Origin: Sulfolobales archaeon Acd1
GTDB lineage: Archaea > Thermoproteota > Thermoprotei_A > Sulfolobales > Sulfolobaceae
Length of the DNA: 64,000 nt
NCBI GenBank assembly: GCA_000389735.1
Contig: APJY01000001.1
Coordinates: 124,001 to 188,000, forward strand
Reading direction: 5' to 3'
Positions within the stretch are counted from its first letter, which is position 1. Every line of letters begins with the position of its first letter. Both the position numbers and the translations under genes were made by a program. This document shows, one piece after another, positions 16,036-24,949 of the stretch. The notes beneath the pieces are model-generated. The model was not told the DNA's origin. It did not search any database and saw only the letters and a program-made list of their open reading frames with translations.

Positions 16036-16506
16036 ATGCTGAGGACTCCCTTCGTACCCACAGCCCTTGAGACGGTCAGGGACTTACTGAGGTGCCTCTC
16101 AGTAGGCAAGGACGATGTAGTATTGGATTTGGGATCTGGAGATGGGAGGATTCCCTACGTTGCTGTGACGGAGTTCGGCTCTAAGGCAGGATTAGGAGTG
16201 GAGCTGAACGAGAGGCTATGCGCGGAATCCTACTCGAGGTTTGGCGACAGGATAGAGGTGATATGCGGAGACCTCTATTTCGTCCTGCCCGCATTAGTAG
16301 ACAGGATCACAGTCATAACGGCCTACCTAAGCCCGATGCTGATTGAAGAGCTGGAGAAATCGCTACTTAGCTTAAGGATAAAGGGCGTTAGGGTAGGGCT
16401 TCATGACTTCCCGTTCCCTAACGTCAAACCCGTCAAAACCGTAAAGAGCGTGGCTGAGGGAATGCTCTGGCCTTTAGAATCCACCCTCTACTGTTATGAG
16501 CTATGA
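16036..16506 (+). CDS. small SAM-dependent methyltransferase, aKMT4/DOT1-like
   Basis: 156 residues, a minimal Rossmann methyltransferase: [14 protein letters not shown], motif [36 protein letters not shown], and a C-terminal strand pair. Length, the N-terminal proline motif and the GDGRI motif match the crenarchaeal protein-lysine methyltransferase aKMT4 group, which methylates Cren7 and other chromatin and cellular proteins. An RNA target is the main alternative. The stop overlaps the Dph6-like gene (ATGA). Confidence 0.75.
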   Translation: MLRTPFVPTALETVRDLLRCLSVGKDDVVLDLGSGDGRIPYVAVTEFGSKAGLGVELNERLCAESYSRFGDRIEVICGDLYFVLPALVDRITVITAYLSPMLIEELEKSLLSLRIKGVRVGLHDFPFPNVKPVKTVKSVAEGMLWPLESTLYCYEL

Positions 16507-17171
16507 GGCTCTGCGCCCTTTACTCGGGAGGGAAAGACAGCACTTTCGCTATTCACTGGGCTGTCCTGCACGGCTTCGAGGTCGCTTACACTTTAACCCT
16601 CATTCCGCGAAGGCCCGACTCATGGATGTTCCAAGTGCCCAACGTAGCCTGGGCACCGGTCGCCAGTGAGGCAATGGGGATAGACTCGTTAGTCTTCTTT
16701 ACATCGGGCGAGAAGGATAAGGAGTTGGAGGACTTGAGGAGGGCGTTGTCTAAGTGCAAGGAGCTAGGGGTCTCGGGCGTCATAGCTGGGGCGCTACTCA
16801 GCGACTACCAAAGGTTGAACATCGCAATAATAGCTGAAGGCTTGGACCTCAAGACGTACACACCGCTCTGGAGGAAGGATCAGGAGGATTATATGAGGGA
16901 ATTAGTGGAGGAAGGCTTCGAGATCCTCATAAGTTCGGCCTCAGCTTACGGGTTTCCCTTCGAGTTAGTAGGGAAAACGCTCGATAAGGACGGCGTGAAA
17001 ATAGTGATTGAGGCATCCAGGAGGTACGGCTTCAACCCGGCCTTTGAGGGTGGGGAGGCGGAGACTTTCGTGCTCTACGCCCCTCTTTATAAGAGGAGGC
17101 TCCACGCGGAAGGGGAGACAATAAGGAAAGGTGAGTACGAGTGGGTCTTCAGGATAAGGCGTATACTCTGA
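16503..17171 (+). CDS. diphthine-ammonia ligase family protein (Dph6-like PP-loop ATPase)
   Basis: 222 residues beginning with the PP-loop [31 protein letters not shown] and [16 protein letters not shown] are hallmarks of the MJ0570/Dph6 group. The family amidates diphthine on elongation factor 2 using ATP and ammonia, the last step of diphthamide synthesis. It is coupled to the methyltransferase upstream and overlaps the amidohydrolase downstream by 31 bases. Confidence 0.85.
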   Translation: MRLCALYSGGKDSTFAIHWAVLHGFEVAYTLTLIPRRPDSWMFQVPNVAWAPVASEAMGIDSLVFFTSGEKDKELEDLRRALSKCKELGVSGVIAGALLSDYQRLNIAIIAEGLDLKTYTPLWRKDQEDYMRELVEEGFEILISSASAYGFPFELVGKTLDKDGVKIVIEASRRYGFNPAFEGGEAETFVLYAPLYKRRLHAEGETIRKGEYEWVFRIRRIL

Positions 17172-18388
17172 GGAACTGTAAGGCCGTGCTAGTAGACAGC
17201 GAGACGGTTAAGCTGAACGTTAACGTGGTTATTGAGAGGGGCGTTATAAGGGCTGTAGGAAAGGAGAGCGAGGGCGATGAGATCGATTGTAGCGGCCTCG
17301 TGGTCCTTCCGGGCTTAGTTAACGCCCACACTCACTCGGCCATGATTGCCCTGAGGGGCTACAGCGACGACAAGGAGCTGAGGCAGTGGCTCTCCGACGT
17401 CTGGGCTTTCGAAAGAACCTTCCCTAGGCAGTTAATGAAGCTCTCGACGGAGGTAGCGGTCCTCGAGATGCTGGAGAGAGGAACCACGGCCTTCGTCGAC
17501 ATGTACTTTAACCCCGAGGACGTGAGGGAAATGACAGAGAAGTACGGAATAAGAGCTCAGGCGGGCTTCACTTTCCTAGACTCAATGTTCGATCCGAGCG
17601 AGGTTGAAAGGCTCCAGAGGGGTCTCAGGGGCACCGAGCTGTTCACCCCCATAATTAACGTCCACAGCGTGTACTCGGTCTCCAGAGAGACTCTCAAACT
17701 GGCGTTCGAGCTCTCGAGGGAGCTGAATCAGAGGCTACAGATCCACGCTTCAGAGACGAGGGGTGAGGTCTTCTACACCAAGAAGAACTTCGGCCTGTTC
17801 CCGGTAGAATTCCTGATCAAGGAAGGTCTGCCTGAGGGCTCACAACTGGTTCACCTCGGTTGGATCGCGAGTTGGGAGCTCGACTTGCTAAAGAATCATC
17901 ACGCTACCTATTGTCCCACTTCCTCCATGAAGTTGGCAACCGCTGGAGCTTTTCCCCTCTATGAGGCAATAAGGCGAGGAGTGAACGTTAGCCTGGGAAC
18001 CGACGGGCCAGCGAGCAATAACAGCCTTGATATGTTCAGGGAAATGAAGAACGCGGTACTACAACAGCGGCACAACTACTGGGACGCGAGAGTCACCGCT
18101 AAAGACGCCTTTAGGAGCGCTACCACGGGAGGTTACAGGCTTTTGGGGCTCAAGGGCGGTAAGGTCGCTCAAGGTTATGTGGCTGACCTAGTCCTCTTGG
18201 ACGCAGACGAACTATATCCTTTCAGCCCCGAGAGGCTCGTCTCACACGTTGTGTATTACACCACGGGAGAAGCTGTAAAGAAACTCATCGTATCCGGAAA
18301 GATAATAGAAAAGGAGACCATTAGGAGAGAGAAGTCTAGGTTAGTGAACGAGATCAACGAGAGTCTTTCATCCCTATCTTACAAGTAG
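17141..18388 (+). CDS. amidohydrolase, MTA/SAH deaminase-like
   Basis: 415 residues from GTG 17141, inside the end of the previous gene. A metal-dependent amidohydrolase with VNAHTHSAM (first two metal histidines), [17 protein letters not shown], and the metal Asp in [20 protein letters not shown]. These match 5-methylthioadenosine/S-adenosylhomocysteine deaminases, which recycle products of SAM-using enzymes; the methyltransferase two genes upstream fits that role. Chlorohydrolase-like or guanine deaminase activities are alternatives. Confidence 0.82.
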   Translation: MGLQDKAYTLRNCKAVLVDSETVKLNVNVVIERGVIRAVGKESEGDEIDCSGLVVLPGLVNAHTHSAMIALRGYSDDKELRQWLSDVWAFERTFPRQLMKLSTEVAVLEMLERGTTAFVDMYFNPEDVREMTEKYGIRAQAGFTFLDSMFDPSEVERLQRGLRGTELFTPIINVHSVYSVSRETLKLAFELSRELNQRLQIHASETRGEVFYTKKNFGLFPVEFLIKEGLPEGSQLVHLGWIASWELDLLKNHHATYCPTSSMKLATAGAFPLYEAIRRGVNVSLGTDGPASNNSLDMFREMKNAVLQQRHNYWDARVTAKDAFRSATTGGYRLLGLKGGKVAQGYVADLVLLDADELYPFSPERLVSHVVYYTTGEAVKKLIVSGKIIEKETIRREKSRLVNEINESLSSLSYK

Positions 18389-18404
18389 ATCTAAACAGGC
18401 TTAC

Positions 18405-18791
18405 TTACCTAATAGAGGGGGTCAACTGCGTCGATATTAGATTCCTTATACTATTCGTACAGTCCTCGATTTCCTTAACCAGCTTACCCTTGAGCTCGTC
18501 GAAATTAGCTGCGCTGTAAAGGTACTTAGGCCTCCCAGCCTTGTTCCCCGTTTCCTTGATCCTCTTCACTAGCTCCATGCTCAGCAACTTATTGAGGCTC
18601 CTGTTAACTGAGGCCTTACTGAGCTGGAGCTCCTGCTCCAGGTCCTCAGTCGACTTGGGACTCGACTTGAGGAGCGCCATTAGGACCTGAACGTCAGTCT
18701 CAGATAAGCCATAGCAGAAGCTGAGCACGTCGAGAAGCGTGAGCTCTTTGCCTGAAGGCAACACGAATTTGCCCTGAGACTCCAGGGACAT
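18405..18791 (-). CDS. winged-helix transcriptional regulator (TrmB/MarR-like)
   Basis: 128 residues. Helices LSETDVQVLMALLKSSPKSTEDLEQELQLSKASVNRSLNKLLSMELVKRI form a clear winged helix, with a wing containing GRPKYLYSA and a C-terminal dimerisation helix (FDELKGKLVKEIEDCTNSIRNLI). The layout fits small TrmB/Lrs14-like crenarchaeal regulators. A 5-5-5 inverted repeat (18810-18824) overlaps its promoter, suggesting autoregulation. The target pathway is not evident. Confidence 0.78.
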   Translation of the reverse strand: MSLESQGKFVLPSGKELTLLDVLSFCYGLSETDVQVLMALLKSSPKSTEDLEQELQLSKASVNRSLNKLLSMELVKRIKETGNKAGRPKYLYSAANFDELKGKLVKEIEDCTNSIRNLISTQLTPSIR

Positions 18792-18809
18792 ATTTCGCCT
18801 GACTTAATT

Positions 18810-18824
18810 TATCCTAATCGGATA
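18810..18824. promoter_or_regulatory. inverted repeat in the promoter of the winged-helix gene
   Basis: TATCC-TAATC-GGATA is a perfect 5-5-5 inverted repeat overlapping the minus-strand TATA region (about 18821-18831) and ending 19 bases before the ATG at 18791. A regulator bound here would block initiation. Short palindromes in A+T-rich DNA can arise by chance. Confidence 0.35.
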
Positions 18825-18960
18825 TTTATCATTTTTCCTATATTGTTATTAGCTGACTAGTGTTGGTATTACTGAATTTTTGTTTGTATGCAGCCCGGAA
18901 TGATCCCAAAAATCGGTCGATTGAAACTTTCACCTAATTTGGAAAGGTATTTACATGAAT

Positions 18961-18971
18961 AAATTTATATA
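18961..18971 (+). promoter_or_regulatory. TATA box of the AbrB-like gene
   Basis: AAATTTATATA about 36 bases before ATG 19003, predicting a leader of about ten bases. Confidence 0.5.
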
Positions 18972-19002
18972 TTGTTAATGTCTTAAGTCAGTATTGGTAG
19001 GT

Positions 19003-19161
19003 ATGCCTCTTGAAGAAGTTGTCAAGGTGTCCCGCAATTACCAGATAACGATCCCCGCCAAGATCCGTCAGAAGTTCCAAATCAAGGAAGGCGAGCTTGT
19101 TGTCGTGATTTATGACGAGAACGAGCATGTAATTAAAATAAAGCCGTTGAACCAGAGCTAA
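19003..19161 (+). CDS. AbrB/SpoVT-family DNA-binding protein, Sso7c4-like
   Basis: 52 residues, read directly from the sequence. VVKVSRNYQITIPAKIRQKFQIKEGE is the swapped-hairpin AbrB signature (R-x(n)-Q-I-T-I-P), followed by VVVIYDENEHVIKIKPL. Length and sequence closely resemble Sulfolobus Sso7c4, a dimeric DNA-binding and DNA-bending chromatin-type protein. It stands alone with its own TATA box rather than beside a toxin gene, so an antitoxin role is less likely. The TatD gene follows 48 bases later. Confidence 0.85.
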   Translation: MPLEEVVKVSRNYQITIPAKIRQKFQIKEGELVVVIYDENEHVIKIKPLNQS

Positions 19162-19209
19162 AACCACAAAACCTCAATAGCCTAAGCGCTGAGAAGCTAA
19201 TGAGCTATC

Positions 19210-20007
19210 TTGCTATTTGACGGTCACGCCCACATAGACTCCGAGGAATTCAAGGGCAGGGTTGAGGATGTCGTAAACGAGTGCAATGTAATCGTGTTCA
19301 ACGCCTCGGTCGACTTCAACTCCTCAATAAAAACCCTAGAGCTTGCGAGCCGAATAGATAACCTGTTTCCCGCACTAGGCTTCCATCCCGAGTTCGTGGA
19401 GAAGAGCAACGAAGCTCCGAAAGTCCTGGACTTGCTGGACTTCGCTCTAGAAGTTAGTGAAGTGGGATTGGACTATTACTGGATAAAAGATAGGAATCTA
19501 ATTATGAAAGAAATTGAAATTCTTAAGAATTTCCTCGAACAAGCTGAGAAAAGAAACCTCCCCGTAGTTTTGCATTCCAGAGGGGGGAATAGGGACCTCC
19601 TTGATCTCCTTCCATCGTATAAGGTTAGGTTCGCCATTCACGCCTTCGAGGGCTCCGCGAAACACGCTAGGGCCTTCGTCGACCTGGGCGGCTACATTTC
19701 CGTCCCGCCGATCTTGGTCAGGGACAAGGTAAGGGCTGAAGCGGTTAAGGCCGTGGACTTAGCCTACTTGCTAACGGAAACCGATTCGCCCTTCATGGGA
19801 AGCGAGAAGGGGGAAATAAATAGGCCATGTAACGTGATTAAGGCCATTCAGAAAATAGCGGAGATCAAGGGGATGAAAACTGAAGACGTGGAAGCTGAAA
19901 TAGAAAAGAACGCCAGGAGGTTCCTGAACGTCTCGGACTGGTTTGAACTCAGGGAGAAGAAACGAGAAAAAATCGAGAATTACCTTTACACAAGGAGATC
20001 GGATTGA
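19210..20007 (+). CDS. tatD: TatD family metal-dependent deoxyribonuclease
   Basis: 265 residues from TTG 19210. It opens with FDGHAHIDSEEF (HxH metal ligands). ALGFHPEFV, EVSEVGLDYYWI (metal Glu), VVLHSRGGNRD, FAIHAFEG and TETDSPFMG (catalytic Asp) follow in TatD order. Members are Mg2+-dependent 3'-5' DNases linked to DNA repair. The C-terminal charged helix is a small extension. Its end abuts the convergent doxE gene. Confidence 0.87.
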   Translation: MLFDGHAHIDSEEFKGRVEDVVNECNVIVFNASVDFNSSIKTLELASRIDNLFPALGFHPEFVEKSNEAPKVLDLLDFALEVSEVGLDYYWIKDRNLIMKEIEILKNFLEQAEKRNLPVVLHSRGGNRDLLDLLPSYKVRFAIHAFEGSAKHARAFVDLGGYISVPPILVRDKVRAEAVKAVDLAYLLTETDSPFMGSEKGEINRPCNVIKAIQKIAEIKGMKTEDVEAEIEKNARRFLNVSDWFELREKKREKIENYLYTRRSD

Positions 20008-20205
20008 TCACTTGTGTTCCTCAGTCGGCGGAGGCGCGAAGTGGACGAACAGGTAGTAAACAACGAAGCCTATAACGGCCACTACAGCGAACGGCAGGGT
20101 GTAGGGGATCGCCGCGCCGTGGGAAACCTCGGTGAATATCTCCCACAATAGCCCTATGACAGCCAGAACGTAGCCGATCCCGAGCATCTTATACAGGCTC
20201 GCCAT
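20008..20205 (-). CDS. doxE: small membrane subunit of the quinol oxidase (DoxE-like)
   Basis: 65 residues with two hydrophobic helices (MLGIGYVLAVIGLLWEIF and LPFAVVAVIGFVVYYLFVHF) and a short polar tail. Size and position, third after oxidase subunits I and II, match DoxE of the Acidianus ambivalens aa3-type quinol oxidase. The gene starts seven bases beyond the doxC stop. Assignment rests on context; the sequence alone shows only a two-helix membrane protein. Confidence 0.72.
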   Translation of the reverse strand: MASLYKMLGIGYVLAVIGLLWEIFTEVSHGAAIPYTLPFAVVAVIGFVVYYLFVHFAPPPTEEHK

Positions 20206-20211
20206 CCTACT

Positions 20212-21294
20212 TCACCCCCCTTCCACCATTATGGCTCCCCATAGTGACATTAGCATTCCCATGTCCTCACCGGCCAATTTGCCCGACATGCCATCTATGT
20301 TGTAGACGTTGAACACTGGGTAGACTATTCCGTAGAGGTACACAGGCGCTCCCTCCGCCTTGAACGTGAAGGTCATCGGCTTATCGTACTGGATCTGTTG
20401 GTAAGTTACCGGCACTATAGACCCGTTGGGATAGACGGCGTATATACCCACGTACACATTATTCACAACGTAAGACTGACCGGACGCGGTGTAATTAAGT
20501 AAGTAGTTGTGGTCGTTGTTGGGCGTTGGTATCGTCATAGTAACCGTCACGTTGGAGCCGGCCTTCACTATCGCCGTGGGGCCAGGCACTGAAGAGTTGA
20601 AAGCATCGTAGTTGTCGGCCACTAGGTAGAGGTGAGGATTCATGGTGTTGGTCAGGTCTACGTAGGGCGGATTGTACGGATCACCCTGCAAGCTTAAGCC
20701 GTTCATCACAGACTGCATCACGCTCTCGTAAGACGCTATATCGCTGGACGTGTAATAAGTTCCTTTAGGCAACACTATTATCTCCCCGACGTAGTAGGAG
20801 TACCAAGGTCCGGCGTATTCTCCGCTCAGGAAAGCATAGACGCCTGGCGCTATCGGGTTCCCGCTCCCATCCACGGCGCCCCAGGTCGCGTACTGGACTA
20901 ATCCTGGCACGATCTGGGTGTCTACCACGTACTTAGCGTTATACGTAGGTATATACAGGTTCTCCGTGGCGGTCTTGCCGAGTACAGCGTACATTGTGGC
21001 GTTTATCCATCCACCGTAGGGCACAACCATTAGGTTATAATAGTAGTCGAGCTTCTGGCCCGTGGGAAGTATAAGCTGAGAATTCACGGGGCCTCTCTCC
21101 TGGACCTCGAAAACGTACTGCATCGCCGTTATGTTAGTTTGAACTACGTTCGTAGCGCCAGACGGGATGTTGCTGATGACGTTCGGGTCTCCACCGACCG
21201 TAAAAACTTGAGGTAGGGTGCCTATTAGAGCTGCAGCCAAAAGGACTATAGAGACCACGGTCCAAATTATTTCCCATCTTTCCTTCCTGTCCAC
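20212..21294 (-). CDS. doxC: quinol oxidase subunit II (DoxC-like)
   Basis: 360 residues from GTG 21294. One N-terminal transmembrane helix (about 9-28) is followed by a large beta-rich extracytoplasmic domain with many N-x-S/T sequons. It contains no cysteine at all, so it cannot carry a CuA centre; the enzyme should take electrons from quinol rather than cytochrome c. Length matches DoxC. It lies between doxB and doxE in one operon. Confidence 0.82.
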   Translation of the reverse strand: MDRKERWEIIWTVVSIVLLAAALIGTLPQVFTVGGDPNVISNIPSGATNVVQTNITAMQYVFEVQERGPVNSQLILPTGQKLDYYYNLMVVPYGGWINATMYAVLGKTATENLYIPTYNAKYVVDTQIVPGLVQYATWGAVDGSGNPIAPGVYAFLSGEYAGPWYSYYVGEIIVLPKGTYYTSSDIASYESVMQSVMNGLSLQGDPYNPPYVDLTNTMNPHLYLVADNYDAFNSSVPGPTAIVKAGSNVTVTMTIPTPNNDHNYLLNYTASGQSYVVNNVYVGIYAVYPNGSIVPVTYQQIQYDKPMTFTFKAEGAPVYLYGIVYPVFNVYNIDGMSGKLAGEDMGMLMSLWGAIMVEGG

Positions 21295-21339
21295 CTATCC
21301 CACCTCGTAGCTCGGAATTTGTTTAATGTTTCAAAAAAT

Positions 21340-23115
21340 CTAAATTGATTTAGCTGCTTTGAGGCCAGGTATCGCCACTAACAATATTCCTATCGTCAAC
21401 AAAGTTATCCACACCCACTCTACAGACGTCCCAAGCATGTAGTCTATGCTATTCCCTATGAGCAGGAACGCAGCGGACACGAAGACCAGGATACCCCCTA
21501 GGATCGCGAGGGCCCCCAATCCGGACATTGCCTTGCTTATCCTCGCGGTCCTTCCTACGTTAGTGACGGCCGGAAAAGCGGCCTCCCAGCTTAGGGCCAG
21601 ACCTATGTTGCCCACTAGCTGAGGCAGACCTAGGCCCTGGGCAGTTATGACTCTGCCCTTAACTAGGGTGAGCACGACGTTGAGGAACCACACTAAGGTG
21701 GCCAACTGGGCGATTATCGCTCCCACAGTAGCTAGGTTTTCGGCCGATACGAGTAGCGGGTACCTCGGGTATATCTCGGCCCTCCTGACTATTCCGTCCA
21801 GTCCAGCGGTCTCTATGCCTATGTCGAAGATTATTGAACCGACCACGTAACCGATGTAGTGTACCCAGGCCATCTTAGCGGAGAACCACTGCCTCCCGGA
21901 CATCATGGGTATCATGACATACAGTACCGCCATAGCAGCCGGGACTATTCCTAGAAGGATCATCGCGTGGAAGTGGCCGACCACGTAGTCGGTGTTGTGC
22001 ACTATCGCGTCGTAGCTTATGGTGGCGTTGGAGATGCCCGTGACTCCGGCGAATATGGAACCGGCGAAGGAGGTCACCGTGAAGAGGGTGATTACGTTCA
22101 CCGGGGTGTTCTTGGAGCCCTTAGCGGTGGCCCACAAGTTCAGGAAAGTCATGAAGGTCGGGACTGTTACGGCATAAGTCAGAGCCTCCTGGAGAACCTT
22201 GAGGACGATCGGTAGGTTGACCATGTAGAGGTGGTGTACCGGAATGTTGTTACTGAATATTAGGTAAAGGACCGCGGCCACTCTTCCCATCCTGTCGCTG
22301 TAAAGTGGGTTGCCGGAGAGCAAGGGGATGAGCAGATAGAGTGCAGCTACCGCCGGTATCCAAGCCATGTAAACTACGGCGTGGCCGAATACCCAGAAAG
22401 CTATCTGGTTAGCTATCGGATCCAGCCCAGTAACGCCGTAGAACGCCAGGATGTCCCAAATGTTCGCGACCGTAACCCCGCTGTACCCTATCATGAACAT
22501 CAGGATTATCATCAGGAAGAACACGAGGGGTACTGGAAGCTTCTCCTTCAGGTTCCTCGCCGCTATGGCGTAGTGATAGACTATCCAGATCCCCGCGAGG
22601 TAAACGAATAGGTCATTAAGGATCCAGCCTATGTAGAAGAAGGGGCTAACCACGTACCACGAGTAGCCGTAAATCCCTATGGGGCTCAAGTAGTACCAGG
22701 AAGTGGCGGGGAAGTAGTTGTCGAAGCCGGGGCCGTTGATTACCAGTATCGGTCCCTCCATGAACATCATACCGATGTTCAGCAGGATGAAGGCGATGTT
22801 CAGGAGCCACTTAGCCCTGGGCTCTAGGCCTAGCAGTTTTATCGTGAAGTATATTATGATGGCGTATATCACCTGCTGGGCGAAGCCGAAGAGATCCCTT
22901 TCGGCGTGGAGCGTTATAGATGCGTAGTACTCTTGAGGAGTCAGGGGGAGAACGCCGAAGGTGCCCCACATCGATTCAACGATTCTAACCATCAGAGAGT
23001 CGATAACCCCCAGCAAGCCCCATATGACGCCCAAGACCAACATTGCCTGTACGATCCTAGTAGTCCAGTCCTTGTCTAGCTGAAATAGTGCTACGACTAG
23101 ATCCTTAAACCCCAC
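21340..23115 (-). CDS. doxB: heme-copper quinol oxidase subunit I (DoxB-like)
   Basis: 591 residues, about 14 transmembrane helices. Catalytic subunit that reduces O2 to water and conserves energy at the plasma membrane. Ligand motifs seen: HAERDLFGF (low-spin heme), [12 protein letters not shown] (CuB His and cross-linked Tyr), [11 protein letters not shown] (CuB His pair) and VVGHFHAMI (both hemes). The usual HPEVY is HAVVY, so the helix VI glutamate of A-type oxidases is missing, as in B-type and Dox enzymes. It starts at GTG 23115 behind GGTGAG (23121-23126), a good Shine-Dalgarno match, and a TATA box at 23151-23158. Confidence 0.92.
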   Translation of the reverse strand: MGFKDLVVALFQLDKDWTTRIVQAMLVLGVIWGLLGVIDSLMVRIVESMWGTFGVLPLTPQEYYASITLHAERDLFGFAQQVIYAIIIYFTIKLLGLEPRAKWLLNIAFILLNIGMMFMEGPILVINGPGFDNYFPATSWYYLSPIGIYGYSWYVVSPFFYIGWILNDLFVYLAGIWIVYHYAIAARNLKEKLPVPLVFFLMIILMFMIGYSGVTVANIWDILAFYGVTGLDPIANQIAFWVFGHAVVYMAWIPAVAALYLLIPLLSGNPLYSDRMGRVAAVLYLIFSNNIPVHHLYMVNLPIVLKVLQEALTYAVTVPTFMTFLNLWATAKGSKNTPVNVITLFTVTSFAGSIFAGVTGISNATISYDAIVHNTDYVVGHFHAMILLGIVPAAMAVLYVMIPMMSGRQWFSAKMAWVHYIGYVVGSIIFDIGIETAGLDGIVRRAEIYPRYPLLVSAENLATVGAIIAQLATLVWFLNVVLTLVKGRVITAQGLGLPQLVGNIGLALSWEAAFPAVTNVGRTARISKAMSGLGALAILGGILVFVSAAFLLIGNSIDYMLGTSVEWVWITLLTIGILLVAIPGLKAAKSI

Positions 23116-23150
23116 TCGAACTCACCAGGCAAAAGTTCTACGTCCTCAGT

Positions 23151-23158
23151 TTTTAAAC
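23151..23158 (-). promoter_or_regulatory. TATA box and Shine-Dalgarno of the dox operon
   Basis: Read on the minus strand, GTTTAAAA lies about 37 bases before GTG 23115, predicting a leader of about ten bases that contains GGTGAG five bases before the start. This is one of the few clear Shine-Dalgarno sites in the window. Confidence 0.5.
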
Positions 23159-23305
23159 CTTTTTATGAAGTTGAATTATATTGAATTGTTTAACGGTGTT
23201 AACGGTTTAGTGGAAAATTATCGATTTCTTAATATGTTTTATTATTATAAAAGATTCCAATTATTTTATTTCAAAACAAGTTCCCCTCAACATGAGACCG
23301 CAATG

Positions 23306-23315
23306 TTATATTAAT
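23306..23315 (+). promoter_or_regulatory. TATA box of the SRP RNA gene
   Basis: TTATATTAAT is centred about 27 bases before the predicted RNA 5' end at about 23337. Confidence 0.55.
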
Positions 23316-23336
23316 GTCAAGCTACTTAATGCAAAT

Positions 23337-23642
23337 CGGCCGGGTAGGGTGGGGGGAGTCGCCATTCCCTGCGCCCGCGGCGTAAGGCGGGCACCAGTAA
23401 CCCCTAGGCTCAGGCGACTGGCTGCCCAGTTCCTGGGTCTCGAATGAGGGTCGCCCGGCGGGGCTCGGCGGGCGTGGACGCCTCCTCCGAAGGGAGGAGG
23501 TGTACCACGCTAATCGGGGGAAGCGGCTAGGCCCGGAAGGGAGCAACCGTGCCCGACCGCCGGCGTTCGCCGGTTCCGGCCCGAACGGGACCTAGGGGTG
23601 AGGCTGGACAGCCATAGCCCGGGCTTAGGGGGGCCGGCCCCC
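23337..23642 (+). ncRNA. ffs: signal recognition particle RNA (7S RNA)
   Basis: A G+C-rich block of about 305 bases in an A+T-rich setting, the usual archaeal SRP RNA size. The helix 8 core CCCGGAAGGGAGCAACCGTG (about 23532-23551), with the GGAAG and AGCA loops, is diagnostic for the SRP54 site. The 5' GGCCGG pairs with the 3' CCGGCC, closing helix 1. A stem CCTCC-TCCGAAG-GGAGG (about 23481-23498) is also evident. End points are estimated from pairing and the TATA position. Confidence 0.92.
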
Positions 23643-23649
23643 AAACAGA

Positions 23650-23656
23650 TTTAAAG
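23650..23656 (+). promoter_or_regulatory. TATA box of tRNA-Ser
   Basis: TTTAAAG is centred 26-27 bases before the mature tRNA 5' end at 23680, so transcription would begin at or next to position 1. Confidence 0.5.
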
Positions 23657-23679
23657 AGTTGTCAACCAAAGATTACCTT

Positions 23680-23780
23680 GCCGGGGTCGCCTAGCCTGGT
23701 AGGGCGGCGGCCTGCTATCTCGAGCAGGCTGAAAGCCGCTGGGGTTAATCCCCGCGCGGGTTCAAGTCCCGCCCCCGGCG
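23680..23780 (+). tRNA. tRNA-Ser(GCU) with a 16-base intron
   Basis: The acceptor stem GCCGGGG pairs with CCCCGGC (23773-23779); discriminator G; D-stem GCC/GGC; T arm GCGGG-TTCAAGT-CCCGC; long variable arm with a GGGG/CCCC stem (class II). Anticodon stem GCGGC (23707-23711) pairs with GCCGC (23735-23739). The loop reads CT-GCT-A, then 16 extra bases (23718-23733), then A, so the anticodon is GCT at 23714-23716 with an intron after position 37. CTGCT pairs with AGCAG in the intron, as expected for a bulge-helix-bulge site. Confidence 0.88.
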
Positions 23781-23848
23781 TTATAACGAGAAATTTCATA
23801 TTTTGAAACGGCACTCTAAAAAGTTCTTTAGGAAAAAGTATTTTTCTT

Positions 23849-24934
23849 CTAGGGAATTATTAAGCTTCTGATCGCCTCTCCCTCTTCCAACAGCTTAACA
23901 GCCTCGTTTATCTCCTCCAATTTGAACTTCCCAGTGACGAGCTTAGTGGGGTCGTACTTGCCTAGCCTTACGAGCTCCAGAAGTCTCGGCATGTCCACCC
24001 TTGGCCTACCGCCGTAATTTCCCTTTATCGTGATCCCGTTCCTGACTATGCTCGCCACCCTGAAGGGGATTTGGGCGGTCACGGGGGGTAGGCCGACTAA
24101 TATAACTCTTCCTCCAATTCTCACCGAATCGAGCGCCATTTGGATAGTCTCGGATGTTCCAGCTGCCTCGATCACAACGTCCGGTCCTCCTCCCGTCATC
24201 TCTTTAAGTGCCTTAACTGGATCGGTCTCCTTGGTGTTAATCACGTCGGTAGCCCCTAGCTCCAACGCCTTCTCCAGCTTCCACTTCTTTGTGCCCAAAG
24301 CGATTATCCTTCCCGCACCGCTGGCCCTAAGGAGCTGAATCACGGATAGTCCGACGCCCCCCACGCCTATTACCGCGACCGATTCACCAGGCTCTATCTT
24401 GGCCTCGTTGACAGCCCCGTATCCGGTGAGCCCTGCACATCCTAAAACGGCCACCTTTTCTAAGGGGATGTCGCTTGGGACTACAGTCAGAGCGTTCTCG
24501 TGAACTACCGCGTACTCAGCGAAACCTCCTCCCAGGAATGTCCTCACGGGAGTTCCGTCCTTCAGCCTCAGCCTAGTTGTGCCGTCAAACATGGTTCCCT
24601 TAAGCCTGACCGAGGCGAAAGTCTCACAGAGGTTCTCGTGGCCCGTAACGCAGTTTCTGCACTTGCCGCACGGGTGAATGAAGGCCGAGATCACCCTATC
24701 TCCGGGTTTGACCCTCGTGACTCCCGGTCCAACCTTCTCCACGACTCCTGATATCTCGTGACCGGCCACTACCGGCGGAGGCACAGGGGTGGCCCCGACG
24801 AAGACGTTAACATCAGAGTGGCATAGGCCCGTCGCGGTCACTTTGATCAAGACCTCGTTCTCCTTGGGATCCGAGATCTCAACGCTCTCTATCTTTAAGG
24901 GCTCCTTGTAGTTGAAGAGGACTGCGGCCCTCAC
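23849..24934 (-). CDS. zinc-dependent alcohol dehydrogenase (MDR family)
   Basis: 361 residues from GTG 24934. Catalytic zinc residues Cys38 (GLCHSD), His59-Glu60 (GHE) and Cys166 ([11 protein letters not shown]); structural zinc Cys89, 92, 95 and 103 (CGKCRNC...C). The NAD(P)-binding motif is [13 protein letters not shown]. It oxidises alcohols or reduces aldehydes; the substrate is open and Sulfolobales have many paralogues. It is the last gene of a run that begins with the ribosomal block, 15 bases after the GlcNAc-phosphotransferase, though its function looks unrelated. Confidence 0.88.
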   Translation of the reverse strand: MRAAVLFNYKEPLKIESVEISDPKENEVLIKVTATGLCHSDVNVFVGATPVPPPVVAGHEISGVVEKVGPGVTRVKPGDRVISAFIHPCGKCRNCVTGHENLCETFASVRLKGTMFDGTTRLRLKDGTPVRTFLGGGFAEYAVVHENALTVVPSDIPLEKVAVLGCAGLTGYGAVNEAKIEPGESVAVIGVGGVGLSVIQLLRASGAGRIIALGTKKWKLEKALELGATDVINTKETDPVKALKEMTGGGPDVVIEAAGTSETIQMALDSVRIGGRVILVGLPPVTAQIPFRVASIVRNGITIKGNYGGRPRVDMPRLLELVRLGKYDPTKLVTGKFKLEEINEAVKLLEEGEAIRSLIIP

Positions 24935-24949
24935 GCCACGAAGTATCTG

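Noticed and set aside
19003-19161. AbrB-like protein as antitoxin
   Set aside because: The next gene is TatD, not a PIN or other toxin, and the sequence fits Sso7c4.
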